A stretch of 64,000 nt of DNA. Source: Fimbriimonadaceae bacterium (GTDB lineage: Bacteria; Armatimonadota; Fimbriimonadia; Fimbriimonadales; Fimbriimonadaceae). The stretch covers positions 1-64,000 of the forward strand of contig JAHCHO010000002.1 in the NCBI GenBank assembly GCA_026129685.1, in the 5' to 3' direction. The translations under genes and the position numbers were made by a program. Positions 51,090 through 59,566 of the stretch are shown piece by piece (positions within the stretch are counted from its first letter, which is position 1; each line of letters starts with the position of its first letter). Under the pieces are notes generated by a model. It had not been told where the DNA came from, ran no database searches, and saw nothing but the letters and a program-made list of their open reading frames with translations.

Positions 51090-52217
51090 ATGGGATGCGT
51101 CGTCAGTCTGGTGGGCGGTCAAGACCCGCTCAACCGCCATGAGGCGGACGGCCCGATTTTGTCCGCGCTCGCCGAAGAGAGGGCTTTCGACGGTTGCGAC
51201 CTGTTGCTCGTCTCGGTGGACAACCCGGGGGCGACGGATTTCAAGGAACGGGCGGTCGCGGTGGGTAAGACTCTGGTCGCTCGGGGCTGGCACACGGATC
51301 GGATTTGGGTCGCGCCGCTCGAGGGTCGCCCGGACCGACGCGAGGACGCGTTCGGGTTGATGTTGGGGGGTCTCATGCCCGTCCTTCGGGAGGCGTCCGC
51401 GCCCTTGCACTTCCTCACGTCGTCGGGGACGCCCGCCTTGCGGGAAGCGATGCACGAGTGTTGGCGCACGCTCCGGGATCGGATGGACTGCCGCGTCTGG
51501 CGGCGTCCCGAGGGCGGGCCGGTCCAAGAGGACGACATCGGCCACCTGGAGACCCACGCCGACGTCCAAGCGGGCATCGAGATGATTCGGCGGTCCCAAT
51601 GGGGGGTGGCCAGCCAGATTCTGAGGGGGTTGAGGAAGAGGACGGGCCAGACGGTGGGGGCGAGCCTCGTCCCGGTCGTCCAGGTGCTGGACGCTCTCGG
51701 CGCGCTGGAGAGTGGACGCTGGAACGAGGTGGTCGCTCTGCCGGCGATACCGGATTTCGGGCAGAGCCGTTGGGGTTCCATCGCCGAAGGCGCGAGGGGG
51801 ACTTTTCCGGCAGCCTACGGGTGCCGGCTCGGGGTTCAACTCGCGTTCGCGATTCACTTTTGGCAGGGGGGCCGCAACCCGGCCCCTCTGCTCCGCCAGG
51901 CGTTGGAGAATGCGGCGAGGTTTCGGACGACCGCCGTTCGAAAGCGCGCCCCCTTCAACGAACTGCTGGACGGAATCCCGGGGTTCGATCAGCCGAGCAA
52001 AAACAGGCTGTTCGCGACCAAGAGCACCTTGGATTCGTGGTTGCACGACGAGCCCGAGGGGGGTCGTCCTCTCGAGGTCCTATGGGTTGTGGAGACCATC
52101 GCGCGTTTCGCCCGGTTGGGCGATGTTTGGGGCCATCCGTTGATGCCCAGGAATCTGGCCGACCTCTCGGTCAACCTGCAGCACGCGGTGCTGAGCGCCC
52201 TCTATCCACCGCGGTAG
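51090..52217 (+). CDS. CARF-domain protein (type III CRISPR accessory), paralogue of 31631-32773
   Basis: A 375-residue protein with the same plan as 31631-32773: CARF domain (VVSLVGGQDPLNRHEADGPI, DLLLVSVDNPGAT, LHFLTSSGTPALREAMHECW), then a helical C-terminus (GTFPAAYGCRLGVQLAFAIH, LLRQALENAARF). Where the paralogue has RSVTLAH, this one has no His at a fitting distance, so RNase activity by a HEPN site is doubtful. It lies 60 bp after the DHH-like gene, probably co-transcribed. Confidence 0.83.
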   Translation: MGCVVSLVGGQDPLNRHEADGPILSALAEERAFDGCDLLLVSVDNPGATDFKERAVAVGKTLVARGWHTDRIWVAPLEGRPDRREDAFGLMLGGLMPVLREASAPLHFLTSSGTPALREAMHECWRTLRDRMDCRVWRRPEGGPVQEDDIGHLETHADVQAGIEMIRRSQWGVASQILRGLRKRTGQTVGASLVPVVQVLDALGALESGRWNEVVALPAIPDFGQSRWGSIAEGARGTFPAAYGCRLGVQLAFAIHFWQGGRNPAPLLRQALENAARFRTTAVRKRAPFNELLDGIPGFDQPSKNRLFATKSTLDSWLHDEPEGGRPLEVLWVVETIARFARLGDVWGHPLMPRNLADLSVNLQHAVLSALYPPR

Positions 52218-52250
52218 GTCCTTCGGTTTGAACGAGCGCCGGTCCAGGCC

Positions 52251-52358
52251 GCGGGGGCGGCGCGGTCGGAAGGAAACGGGGCGGTCCGCAGCGAACTCGC
52301 GGGGGAAGGCCTTCGTTTGCCATGAGCGGCTCTACCCTGAATCCCACCGAGATTGCGG
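52251..52358. repeat. 108-bp duplication, copy 1 (contains start of helicase gene)
   Basis: Bases 52251-52358 are identical to 53835-53942. The segment includes the untranslated region and first codons (MSGSTLNPTEIA) of the NERD-helicase gene. Here the frame breaks off after the copied piece. The following ~130 bp (52359-52490) are noticeably poorer in G+C than the surroundings. Confidence 0.92.
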
Positions 52359-52496
52359 ATGCGACACCGCAAACCCGCAATACCAGCCCTGGTTACCTCG
52401 CAGCCGCACTTCTCTAACCCACCAGTCCCGGCTCCAATGTGCTCTGACGCCCCTGACTTGTGACTCGACGCCCCCGGTCGGCGCCCGGCGCTTCTT

Positions 52497-52686
52497 CTTC
52501 GGCAGGCGCTGGAAAACGCGGTTCGTTTCGTTAACGGCGCGCCGCCCCGGGCGAAGCTCCACACAATGGTCGGCCAGATTCCGGGTTTGCGGGATCCGTG
52601 GAGGGCGGTGAAACTCAAGGAGAGGGTCGACTTGCCCGTTCACGACTTGGCGGAGGTCTACTCGCCCCGGGCGGTTAGAGCGTACC
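52497..52686 (+). pseudogene. C-terminal fragment of a third CARF paralogue
   Basis: Translation gives LRQALENAVRFVNGAPPRAK, then LHTMVGQIPGLRDP and VDLPVHDLAEVY. This matches LLRQALENAARF and ELLDGIPGF of the intact CARF protein at 51090-52217, and LLRQAMENAVRS of 31631-32773. The N-terminal two thirds are missing. The frame stays open into the PP2C gene downstream. It appears to be debris of a duplication that also copied the helicase start. Confidence 0.75.
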
Positions 52687-52958
52687 GGTCGCAGGGCGAT
52701 GACGGGCCGTTTGATTTGCGATGGCGGAACAGCGGCTTTGCGATGGCGCGGGCAGAGGGGCGGGTTCGAGCGGGACTTGCGCCAGGGGTAGCTCGTACTT
52801 TGAGCCAGTGTCCGGTCGGTGCCCGCCCGGCCGCCGAATTGCTGTTCGCCTTCGTCCGAAAGACCCAAGCGACGGCGTGCCGGCACGGACCATGGGTCCC
52901 GCGTCTCTCCTTGGGCCTGGCAGGAGGGAGGGCGGGGGTCGGCGAATCGCTCCGCAAG

Positions 52959-53828
52959 ATGGTCGGGATTCGCATCGCCGCCGCCGGTTGTTCGCGCAAG
53001 GGACCGGTGCGCGGCAAGAACCAGGACCGCTTTCTGCTGACGGGTCTTCCGATTCAGGACGGGCCGGTCGGGGCCACTTGGTTTTTGGAAGGGTCCGACT
53101 TGACGGGGCGGGGGTTCATGGCCGCCGTCGCGGACGGGATCGGGAGCATCGAAGGGGGCGAGGTGGCGAGCGACGAGTTGGTGCACGCGCTGGCGGACGC
53201 GTTCGAGGGCAGCGAGGCGATTCGTCGGACGGCGAGCGCGGGTACGGACGCCGAGCACGTACAAGCCCTCGACGAGCTCGTGGGCGAGGCAAGCGAGGCA
53301 TTCGAACGGCGACTGCGCGAGCGGAAGCTGAGTCCCGCCGGCACCACGCTCATCGCGCTTTGGGTCGCCCCCGACGGACGGATCGCCACGGTTCAGGCGG
53401 GGGACAGCCGTTTGCTCGTATCCCGCGACGGCGTATGCCGAGCGCTCACAGTGGACCACACCTGGGCGGGCATCCTGATATCCCAGGGCAAGGTCGCGCC
53501 CGGGGGCGGTTGCTTGGACGGGGAGGACTTCGCCATGTCTCGGTACTTCTGCGGGCACGGGTCGCGTTGGGAGACGGTCGGGCGCGAAGCCGCCCGTCCG
53601 GGCAATCGGTTCCTCCTTTGTTCGGACGGGCTGCACGGGATTCTGGGGGGTCTGCCGGAGCGGGAGGTCGCTCGCCGGCTCGTGGGCCAGGGCGATCTAC
53701 GGGACCTCGTTTCCGATCTCGTGGAAGCGGCGCACGACCACGATCCGCGCGACAACGCCACGGCGGTCGTCGTCGAGATCCTGGCGTTCGACGACAACTT
53801 GGTCGGCCATCAGCAGGTCCCGGTCTGA
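52959..53828 (+). CDS. PP2C-family protein Ser/Thr phosphatase
   Basis: A 289-residue PP2C with all core motifs: GKNQDRFLLTG, AAVADGIGSIEGGE (metal Asp), PAGTTLIALW, TVQAGDSRLLVSRDG, LLCSDGLHGILGG and HDPRDNATAVVVEI. It should remove phosphate from Ser/Thr of a partner, but no protein kinase is present. The ATG at 52959 directly precedes the domain; the same frame is open back to about 52497 through CARF debris, so a longer product cannot be excluded. It is followed at 77 bp by the NERD-helicase gene. Confidence 0.9.
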   Translation: MVGIRIAAAGCSRKGPVRGKNQDRFLLTGLPIQDGPVGATWFLEGSDLTGRGFMAAVADGIGSIEGGEVASDELVHALADAFEGSEAIRRTASAGTDAEHVQALDELVGEASEAFERRLRERKLSPAGTTLIALWVAPDGRIATVQAGDSRLLVSRDGVCRALTVDHTWAGILISQGKVAPGGGCLDGEDFAMSRYFCGHGSRWETVGREAARPGNRFLLCSDGLHGILGGLPEREVARRLVGQGDLRDLVSDLVEAAHDHDPRDNATAVVVEILAFDDNLVGHQQVPV

Positions 53829-53834
53829 TCTCTT

Positions 53835-53942
53835 GCGGGGGCGGCGCGGTCGGAAGGAAACGGGGCGGTCCGCAGCGAACTCGCGGGGGAAGGCCTTCGT
53901 TTGCCATGAGCGGCTCTACCCTGAATCCCACCGAGATTGCGG
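53835..53942. repeat. 108-bp duplication, copy 2 (authentic helicase start)
   Basis: Identical to 52251-52358. Here the reading frame of the NERD-helicase continues, so this copy is the functional one. The two copies flank the CARF fragment and the PP2C gene as direct repeats 1584 bp apart. Confidence 0.92.
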
Positions 53943-56311
53943 TCGCCGCCTTGGCGGACGCGTGGGACTATGCGACGGAGCAACCGCGGGTGGCCCTGCA
54001 ACTGCTAACGGAGGCGTTGCTCGAGGCGGTTCGGCGGTTCGTGGGTCGGGAGGACGACCCTCCGGGCGGTCTTTCCGGATGGTTGGAGGACCCCGCGATC
54101 GTCCGGGCGCTGGGTCCCCAGCTCGAGGTGGCGGGGATGCTCGCGCAGGCGGGACGGGCGGCGCAGAACGGTTCGGCAAGGTTCACGCCGGGGGAAGCGC
54201 GCGACGCGGTGCTCGCGGCGGCCGAACTGTGCGCGTTGCTCGGATGCCCCGTTCCGAGCGGGACGTTCGCGGACGTCGAGTCGCCGAGTCCGCGGGCGAC
54301 GGACGACGGGTGCGAGCCGGGCGGACGCGTCATTCCCGATTGGGCGGTGCTCAACGGCCGACCCGCGAACCAGCGACTCACGGAGGGGGAGCGGTACCTG
54401 GTCGAGCACCTTGATCGGGTGCTGGCCCCCTCCTGGAACCTGTACGTCCAGCCTTACCTGCTGGGATTGCGGCCGGACGTCGTGTTGCTCGACCCGCTTC
54501 AAGGGGTGGTGCACATCGAGGTCAAGGACTGGAACCTGGACCGTTTGCGGCGCGGAGCGGACGGGGTGTTGACGGTGGACGGCTCCCGTCGTCCGGCGAA
54601 CCGGGCCGACCCGTTGCTTCAGACGAAGCTCGTGCGCGACCGGTTCCTCGATGGGCCGCTGGCCGTTCTCCACGCACGCGGGCAGGCACGAAAGCGGGTC
54701 CTGTCCCTTCTGTACCTTCATCGGGCGAGCCCCCGCGATGCGGCGCGCCTCTTTCCCAAGGACCTCGCCCGCGATATCGGCGTTCTTGGCCGAGCTCAGG
54801 TGGAGGCGGGCGAGCTTAACGGGCTCATCGAAAGGCTCCGTTTCCAGCGGACGGAGGACGAGGAAACCCGAGTTCTTCTGGGCAACCTTCACGCGCACCT
54901 GGTGCCGCCGAGTTTCGTCGATGCGCCCTTGCAGGCGCAAGCGGGACAGAAGCGGCTCGTGTTGAGCAAGTGGCAGGCACCGGGTCGCGCCGGGAGCGAC
55001 GGCCAGGGCCGGACGTTCGTGCGGATTCGGGGCGGGGCGGGAACGGGCAAGTCGCACGTGCTCGCGTTGCGCGCGGCCAATGCGGCGCTGGCGGGGAAGC
55101 GGGTGCTCGTCACCTCGTTTCAGATCACGATGGCCAACTTCCTCAACGGTCTGGTGCGCAAGGCGGCCACGGGTCGGGCGCGGGAGCGCATCACGACGCG
55201 CCATTTCCACGGGTTGATCTACGACCGGATGGTGGAGGCGGGGTTGGTGGGGAGTCGTCCTTCGAGGGGTCGTCGAGGGGACGACGGGGGCGATCCCGAA
55301 CCGCATCTGCTCGACCGGTTCGGCCGGGGGTTGGACGACCCCGACTTGGGCGCGGCCTTGCTGGGCGCGCGGTACGACGCCATTTACGTGGACGAGGGAC
55401 AGGACATGGACGCGGCGATTCTGGCCACCCTCGGACGTTTCCTGGCGGACGGCGGCGAGTTGGTGCTGTTCGCGGACGCCCGGCAGGACGTGCACGGCCA
55501 GACCCGGCTCTGGTCGCGGCTGCCGGTCCCGTTCGAGCGGTGGATTCCGCTGCGCGGCAGCAGCAAGCGTCTTCCGGACGACTTGGCCCGCTGGCTCAAC
55601 GGGCTGGCCCACGAGGCATCGGTCGGCGACGCGTTCGACACGGACCTTCTTCCCGCGGGGTCGCAAGGCGAGTTCGACTTCGGGGAGGGCGCGGTTCTGC
55701 GGTGGCTGGACTGCGACTCGGATTTGGCGGCGGTGGAGGCGGTGCCGTTCGCGATCGAGTCGTTCGGTCGGTGCCATCCGAGCGACATCGTCGTTCTGGC
55801 CAATCGGCGCGACCTCGGGCTGCGGGCGGTGGGTCGGATGGTGGGTCGCTTCGGGCAGAACACGGTCCTGCACACCTTCGGCGACGATTTGGAGCGGAGG
55901 CGATGCGGTTCGGATCGACACGTGGTCCGACGGCAGAAGTGCGCGTTCTTCGAGGGAGTCGGCCAGTACAAGGCGACCACGATCCACAGCTTCAAGGGAT
56001 GGGAAAGCCGGTTCGTGGTGTTGTTGTGGTCCGGCCATCGGACGCACGCGAACGAGACGGAGGCGATGCGCCACGCGCTTCTGTACACGGGCGCCTCACG
56101 GTCGCGGGAGGGTCTGATCGTTCTCAACGGAGACGACGCGTGCCGTCGGTTCCGAACCCCGGTCTGGAAGGAGTTCTGGAGCGGTCAGGCGCCGGACCGA
56201 GCCGCGCGATGGCGCTCAAACATCGAGCGGGCTCGTCCGCATTGGGTCGAGATCCGGGCGGACGAGGCCGCGCCGGACCCGGCGGGACGGCCCTTTGAGG
56301 CCGAGATCTAG
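53906..56311 (+). CDS. NERD nuclease-domain / UvrD-like SF1 helicase fusion
   Basis: An 801-residue protein. After a ~155-residue helical N-terminus comes a NERD-type nuclease domain with LLGLRPDVVLLDPLQGVVHI and EVKDWN (D191, E205, K207 as the D..E-x-K site). An SF1 helicase follows: Walker A IRGGAGTGKSH (376-383), Walker B IYVDEGQDMD, ADARQDVHGQTRLW, TIHSFKGWESRFVVLLW and the end motif LYTGASRSREGLIVL. NERD-helicases recur in defence islands, for example as parts of nuclease-helicase immunity. Likely in one transcript with PP2C. Confidence 0.88.
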   Translation: MSGSTLNPTEIAVAALADAWDYATEQPRVALQLLTEALLEAVRRFVGREDDPPGGLSGWLEDPAIVRALGPQLEVAGMLAQAGRAAQNGSARFTPGEARDAVLAAAELCALLGCPVPSGTFADVESPSPRATDDGCEPGGRVIPDWAVLNGRPANQRLTEGERYLVEHLDRVLAPSWNLYVQPYLLGLRPDVVLLDPLQGVVHIEVKDWNLDRLRRGADGVLTVDGSRRPANRADPLLQTKLVRDRFLDGPLAVLHARGQARKRVLSLLYLHRASPRDAARLFPKDLARDIGVLGRAQVEAGELNGLIERLRFQRTEDEETRVLLGNLHAHLVPPSFVDAPLQAQAGQKRLVLSKWQAPGRAGSDGQGRTFVRIRGGAGTGKSHVLALRAANAALAGKRVLVTSFQITMANFLNGLVRKAATGRARERITTRHFHGLIYDRMVEAGLVGSRPSRGRRGDDGGDPEPHLLDRFGRGLDDPDLGAALLGARYDAIYVDEGQDMDAAILATLGRFLADGGELVLFADARQDVHGQTRLWSRLPVPFERWIPLRGSSKRLPDDLARWLNGLAHEASVGDAFDTDLLPAGSQGEFDFGEGAVLRWLDCDSDLAAVEAVPFAIESFGRCHPSDIVVLANRRDLGLRAVGRMVGRFGQNTVLHTFGDDLERRRCGSDRHVVRRQKCAFFEGVGQYKATTIHSFKGWESRFVVLLWSGHRTHANETEAMRHALLYTGASRSREGLIVLNGDDACRRFRTPVWKEFWSGQAPDRAARWRSNIERARPHWVEIRADEAAPDPAGRPFEAEI

Positions 56312-56342
56312 CTCCCCTTGAGGCTCCCCGGCTCGCCTTTGG

Positions 56343-56879
56343 CTAGCGTTTGTAGAAGGCGGCCTTGTAGATCCACCGTTTCGGGTCGCCGTAGCGGTCG
56401 GCGAAGAAGGTCTTGTCGCCGTAGAGGGGGTCCATGATGCGGTAGCGGACGCCTTCGCGCTTGTAGACGAGGACCCAGTGAGGGTCGCGCCGACCGGCTC
56501 CGATCATGGTCTGGACGACGACGAGGCAGCCCTCGTCGAGGCGGGCGTTGAGGTAGGGTGTGTCGGCGGCCACGGCGCTCCAGTCCTTGAGGGTTCGGAA
56601 GTACCGCGACTTGGCCCAGACCACGTTGGGTCCGCTGAAGCCGCCGACGCGCTTGAGTTCGTTGTTGACCGTTTTGGGGTCCCAACCGTTTTCCCAGACG
56701 CGCCAGACGGAGGCGAGGGAGGTGACGACGCAACCGGCCTGTCCGATGGTGAGGTTGGAGTTGCCGAGTCGTTCGTTGCGCCATCGGGCATCGGCCTGGG
56801 AGAAGGCGACGACGTCGTTGACGGCGGCGGCGAGGGCGGCGAGACCGGCGATCAGGGCGATGGAGGCAAGTTTTCGCAT
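56343..56879 (-). CDS. Exported C39-like (papain-fold) peptidase
   Basis: A 178-residue protein with a signal peptide (RKLASIALIAGLAALAAAV) and a C39_2-type cysteine peptidase domain: FSQADARWRNERLGNSNLTI, then QAGCVVTSLASVWRV with the catalytic Cys, DPHWVLVYKREG with the His, and YRIMDPLYGDKTFF with the Asp. Such enzymes cleave peptides in the envelope. The ATG at 56879 is chosen for the signal peptide. It converges with the helicase gene and has no evident link to defence. Confidence 0.8.
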   Translation of the reverse strand: MRKLASIALIAGLAALAAAVNDVVAFSQADARWRNERLGNSNLTIGQAGCVVTSLASVWRVWENGWDPKTVNNELKRVGGFSGPNVVWAKSRYFRTLKDWSAVAADTPYLNARLDEGCLVVVQTMIGAGRRDPHWVLVYKREGVRYRIMDPLYGDKTFFADRYGDPKRWIYKAAFYKR

Positions 56880-57079
56880 GGCCGGGAAGTTACCGGCCGC
56901 TTCGGGTACAGGTCGGTGTCGCAGGGATCTGCGAGGGGGTTCGGGTGCCGCGCTTCGGTCGATGCGCTCGGCACGGAACCGGGGGCGAAGCGGTTCAGGT
57001 CCGAAGTCCGGCGACGACTCCTCGACCGGAGCGATCTCGGTGCGCCCCCCGGACGCAGCGAACTGCGACATTGACTTGA

Positions 57080-59506
57080 GTGCGTGGGATTCCAAGCGTA
57101 TATTGTTACGTGCATGGCGATCTGGGAACCCTTCGGCTTCGGGTCGGGAACGGCGCGGCGGTTCTGGCGGGCTTGGAACTGACGGGCATGCTCGGCGTCG
57201 ATCTCTACCGGCGGATCCACCGACTCGACTACCTGACCCCGATCGCCACGGTCCTCAACGAAGCGTGGTGCGCCCTCCCACAAGCGCTCGCCACCATGCT
57301 TGGCGAATGGGAGTTGCTGTTGGCGCTGACGGGCGGCGGAGGCGAGCCGGCGCGGTACGCCCTCTTCGCGGTGATGAGGGAAGGCGACACCCTCGACGCG
57401 GAGGGTGCGGGTCGGCACGCGCGGACGCGTCGCGACGAGCTTTCGCGTCTCCTGAGGCACACCTGGGATTTCTGCGAGTTCGCGCCGGCAGGCGACGACG
57501 GCGCGGCGGCGGTGGCGCGGGCCCTTGACCTCCCGGGCGGTTACGCGGTGGAGCGACGGGTCGTCACCATCGACGTCCGCGAGACCGTCGTTCCCGCGAT
57601 CTCGAGCGCTTTGCGCCGCACCATGGAGCGTCTGCGGGCGATTCGGCCGTGGACTCCCGACCGGGCTCACTCGTGGTGGCCCGTCCTTGATTTGATGGCG
57701 TCCTCGGCGGCTTTCTGCGCCGTGCTGGTTTCGGCGCGCCATTCCCCTCCGCAGCCCGAGGCCGCCACGGCGGAGGCGCAACAGGCACTGGCGGACGCCG
57801 AGGACGTGTTCGTCAAGACCGGGGAAGACTTCGGCTGGCTGCGAGCGCAGGCGGCTCGGGTTCGTGACGCCGCGACGCGCACCTACGATCAGTTGCACGG
57901 TCCGCTGTTGGCGGTGCGGGTCCGGGTCGTCGGCGAGGGGGATCCCCCCCACGCCCTGCACGGGATGCTCGCCGGCGCCATCGACGCCTCGATCGAGCCG
58001 GGCCAGGCACGGGGCGGCATCGCTTTGCGAGCCGAGACGGGGTCCATTCTCGAACAGGAGGACCCCCCTCCGCTCCACCACCTGTTTGCTCCGGAGGAGG
58101 CGGTCGCGGTGCTGCGCTCGCCCCATCCGATCCTCGAGGACCGCGAGGGGATTCGCTCGGTGCGGTCGCGAACTTACCCCGCCTTCGGGGCCTCGGGCGA
58201 CGACGCCGCGATCGGGGTCAGCTCGCACCGTGGGCGGTCGCGCGTCGTTCGTGTCGGCAAGGACATGCGGTTTCGGCACGCGTACGTCGTCGGGCAGACG
58301 GGAACGGGCAAGAGCACGCTGCTTCTCAACATGATCGCCCACGACGTCCGGGAGGGTCGCGGGGTCACGGTGATCGATCCGCACGGGCCCCTCTTCTACG
58401 GAACCCTGGAGCGGATTCCGGAATGCCGGATGCACGAGGTCGTGGTGCTGGACCTGTCCGACTCGCGGCGCCCGGTCGGTTTCAACCCGCTCCTGATCGA
58501 TGAGGACGATCCTCGTCGCTACCGTTACCGTCGCGACGCGCGGGTGGACGAGTTCATGGAGTCCTTCGACCAGATGTACGACTTGCGTTTGACGGGGGGA
58601 CCGATCTTCGAGCGCCACATGCGGGCGATGTTGGCCCTGCTCATGGGTTCGTGTCGACCGGGGCCGGACTGGCCCTGCCCCAAGCTCTCGGACTTTCCGC
58701 GACTCTATTCCGAGCCCGACATCCTACGTTCGTTCATGAACCGCCTCGACGAGGACGCCGATGCGGTGCTCCTCGACTTCGTCAAGGAAGCGGAGCGCTC
58801 GCGTGGCGAAGGGTCGATCCACAACGTCGCCCCCTACGTCACGAGCAAGTTGGGACGGTTCTTCACCGACACGATGGCCCGCATGGTCCTGTGTCAGCCG
58901 CGCACCTTGGACTTCGCCGACATCCTCCGGAGCAAGCGGATTCTGCTGGTCCACCTTGGGAAGGGCCATGTCGGGAACATCGTCGCGGCGCTCGTGGCGA
59001 GCCAGGTGGTCAACCGCCTTCGGGAGGCGGCGTTGCGGCGCGGGGCCGACGACGGGGCTGTCCCCCATCACCTGTACGTGGACGAGTTCCAGATGATCGC
59101 GAGTCCCCGCTTTTCGGAACTCCTGGCGGAGGCGCGAAAGTACCGGCTCGCGCTGACGGTGGCCCACCAGTACTTGGATCAGATCCCGCCCACCGTCTTG
59201 AGCGGGCTCGCCGGGAACGTCGGGACCATGATTTCGCTCCGGGTGGGCACGAGGGACGCGGAGTGGCTCGCCAACCTGTTCGCCCCCGTCTTCAGCGCGC
59301 CGGACCTGGTTTCCCTGGCCAACTTCCAGGCGATCGTCGCCTCGCCGGGCGCGTTCGGCGCCCCCTTCAGCGTGGCGGGCCTGGGGATGCCGACGACGTT
59401 CGGCGAGGAGCACGGGGCGGAGGTCCACGCCTTGGCTCGGGAGACCTGGGGAACGCCGGTGCAACAAGTGGAGGGCGAGCTGGCCGACCGGTCGATCCCG
59501 ACGTGA
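57080..59506 (+). CDS. TraD/VirD4/HerA-like DNA-translocase ATPase
   Basis: An 808-residue protein. The N-terminal ~390 residues are mixed alpha/beta without a recognised domain. The ATPase core has Walker A VVGQTGTGKSTLLLN (405-412), GVTVIDPHGPLFYGTLERIP, Walker B HHLYVDEFQMIASPRF and LTVAHQYLDQIPP, as in type IV coupling proteins used in conjugation. No transmembrane anchor, relaxase or T4SS genes are nearby. The start is uncertain: GTG at 57080 or ATG at 57188. TTGACT (57071) and TATATT (57099) lie too far apart for a good promoter. Confidence 0.83.
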   Translation: MRGIPSVYCYVHGDLGTLRLRVGNGAAVLAGLELTGMLGVDLYRRIHRLDYLTPIATVLNEAWCALPQALATMLGEWELLLALTGGGGEPARYALFAVMREGDTLDAEGAGRHARTRRDELSRLLRHTWDFCEFAPAGDDGAAAVARALDLPGGYAVERRVVTIDVRETVVPAISSALRRTMERLRAIRPWTPDRAHSWWPVLDLMASSAAFCAVLVSARHSPPQPEAATAEAQQALADAEDVFVKTGEDFGWLRAQAARVRDAATRTYDQLHGPLLAVRVRVVGEGDPPHALHGMLAGAIDASIEPGQARGGIALRAETGSILEQEDPPPLHHLFAPEEAVAVLRSPHPILEDREGIRSVRSRTYPAFGASGDDAAIGVSSHRGRSRVVRVGKDMRFRHAYVVGQTGTGKSTLLLNMIAHDVREGRGVTVIDPHGPLFYGTLERIPECRMHEVVVLDLSDSRRPVGFNPLLIDEDDPRRYRYRRDARVDEFMESFDQMYDLRLTGGPIFERHMRAMLALLMGSCRPGPDWPCPKLSDFPRLYSEPDILRSFMNRLDEDADAVLLDFVKEAERSRGEGSIHNVAPYVTSKLGRFFTDTMARMVLCQPRTLDFADILRSKRILLVHLGKGHVGNIVAALVASQVVNRLREAALRRGADDGAVPHHLYVDEFQMIASPRFSELLAEARKYRLALTVAHQYLDQIPPTVLSGLAGNVGTMISLRVGTRDAEWLANLFAPVFSAPDLVSLANFQAIVASPGAFGAPFSVAGLGMPTTFGEEHGAEVHALARETWGTPVQQVEGELADRSIPT

Positions 59507-59566
59507 CGATCGCGGTCCCGGGCGAGGCGCGCGGAAACCGTCTGGGCACTCGTCGGGCGGTCGCCT

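Noticed and set aside
49416-52046. 876-codon open frame on the minus strand
   Set aside because: Shadow of the DHH-like and CARF genes on the plus strand and of the CARF gene in another minus frame; only the 48557-49873 frame is genuine on that strand.
54005-56074. 689-codon open frame on the minus strand
   Set aside because: Antisense shadow of the NERD-helicase.
57071-57104. TTGACT and TATATT as a promoter for the TraD-like gene
   Set aside because: The gap of 22 bases is too long for a sigma70 promoter and the boxes would overlap the GTG start.
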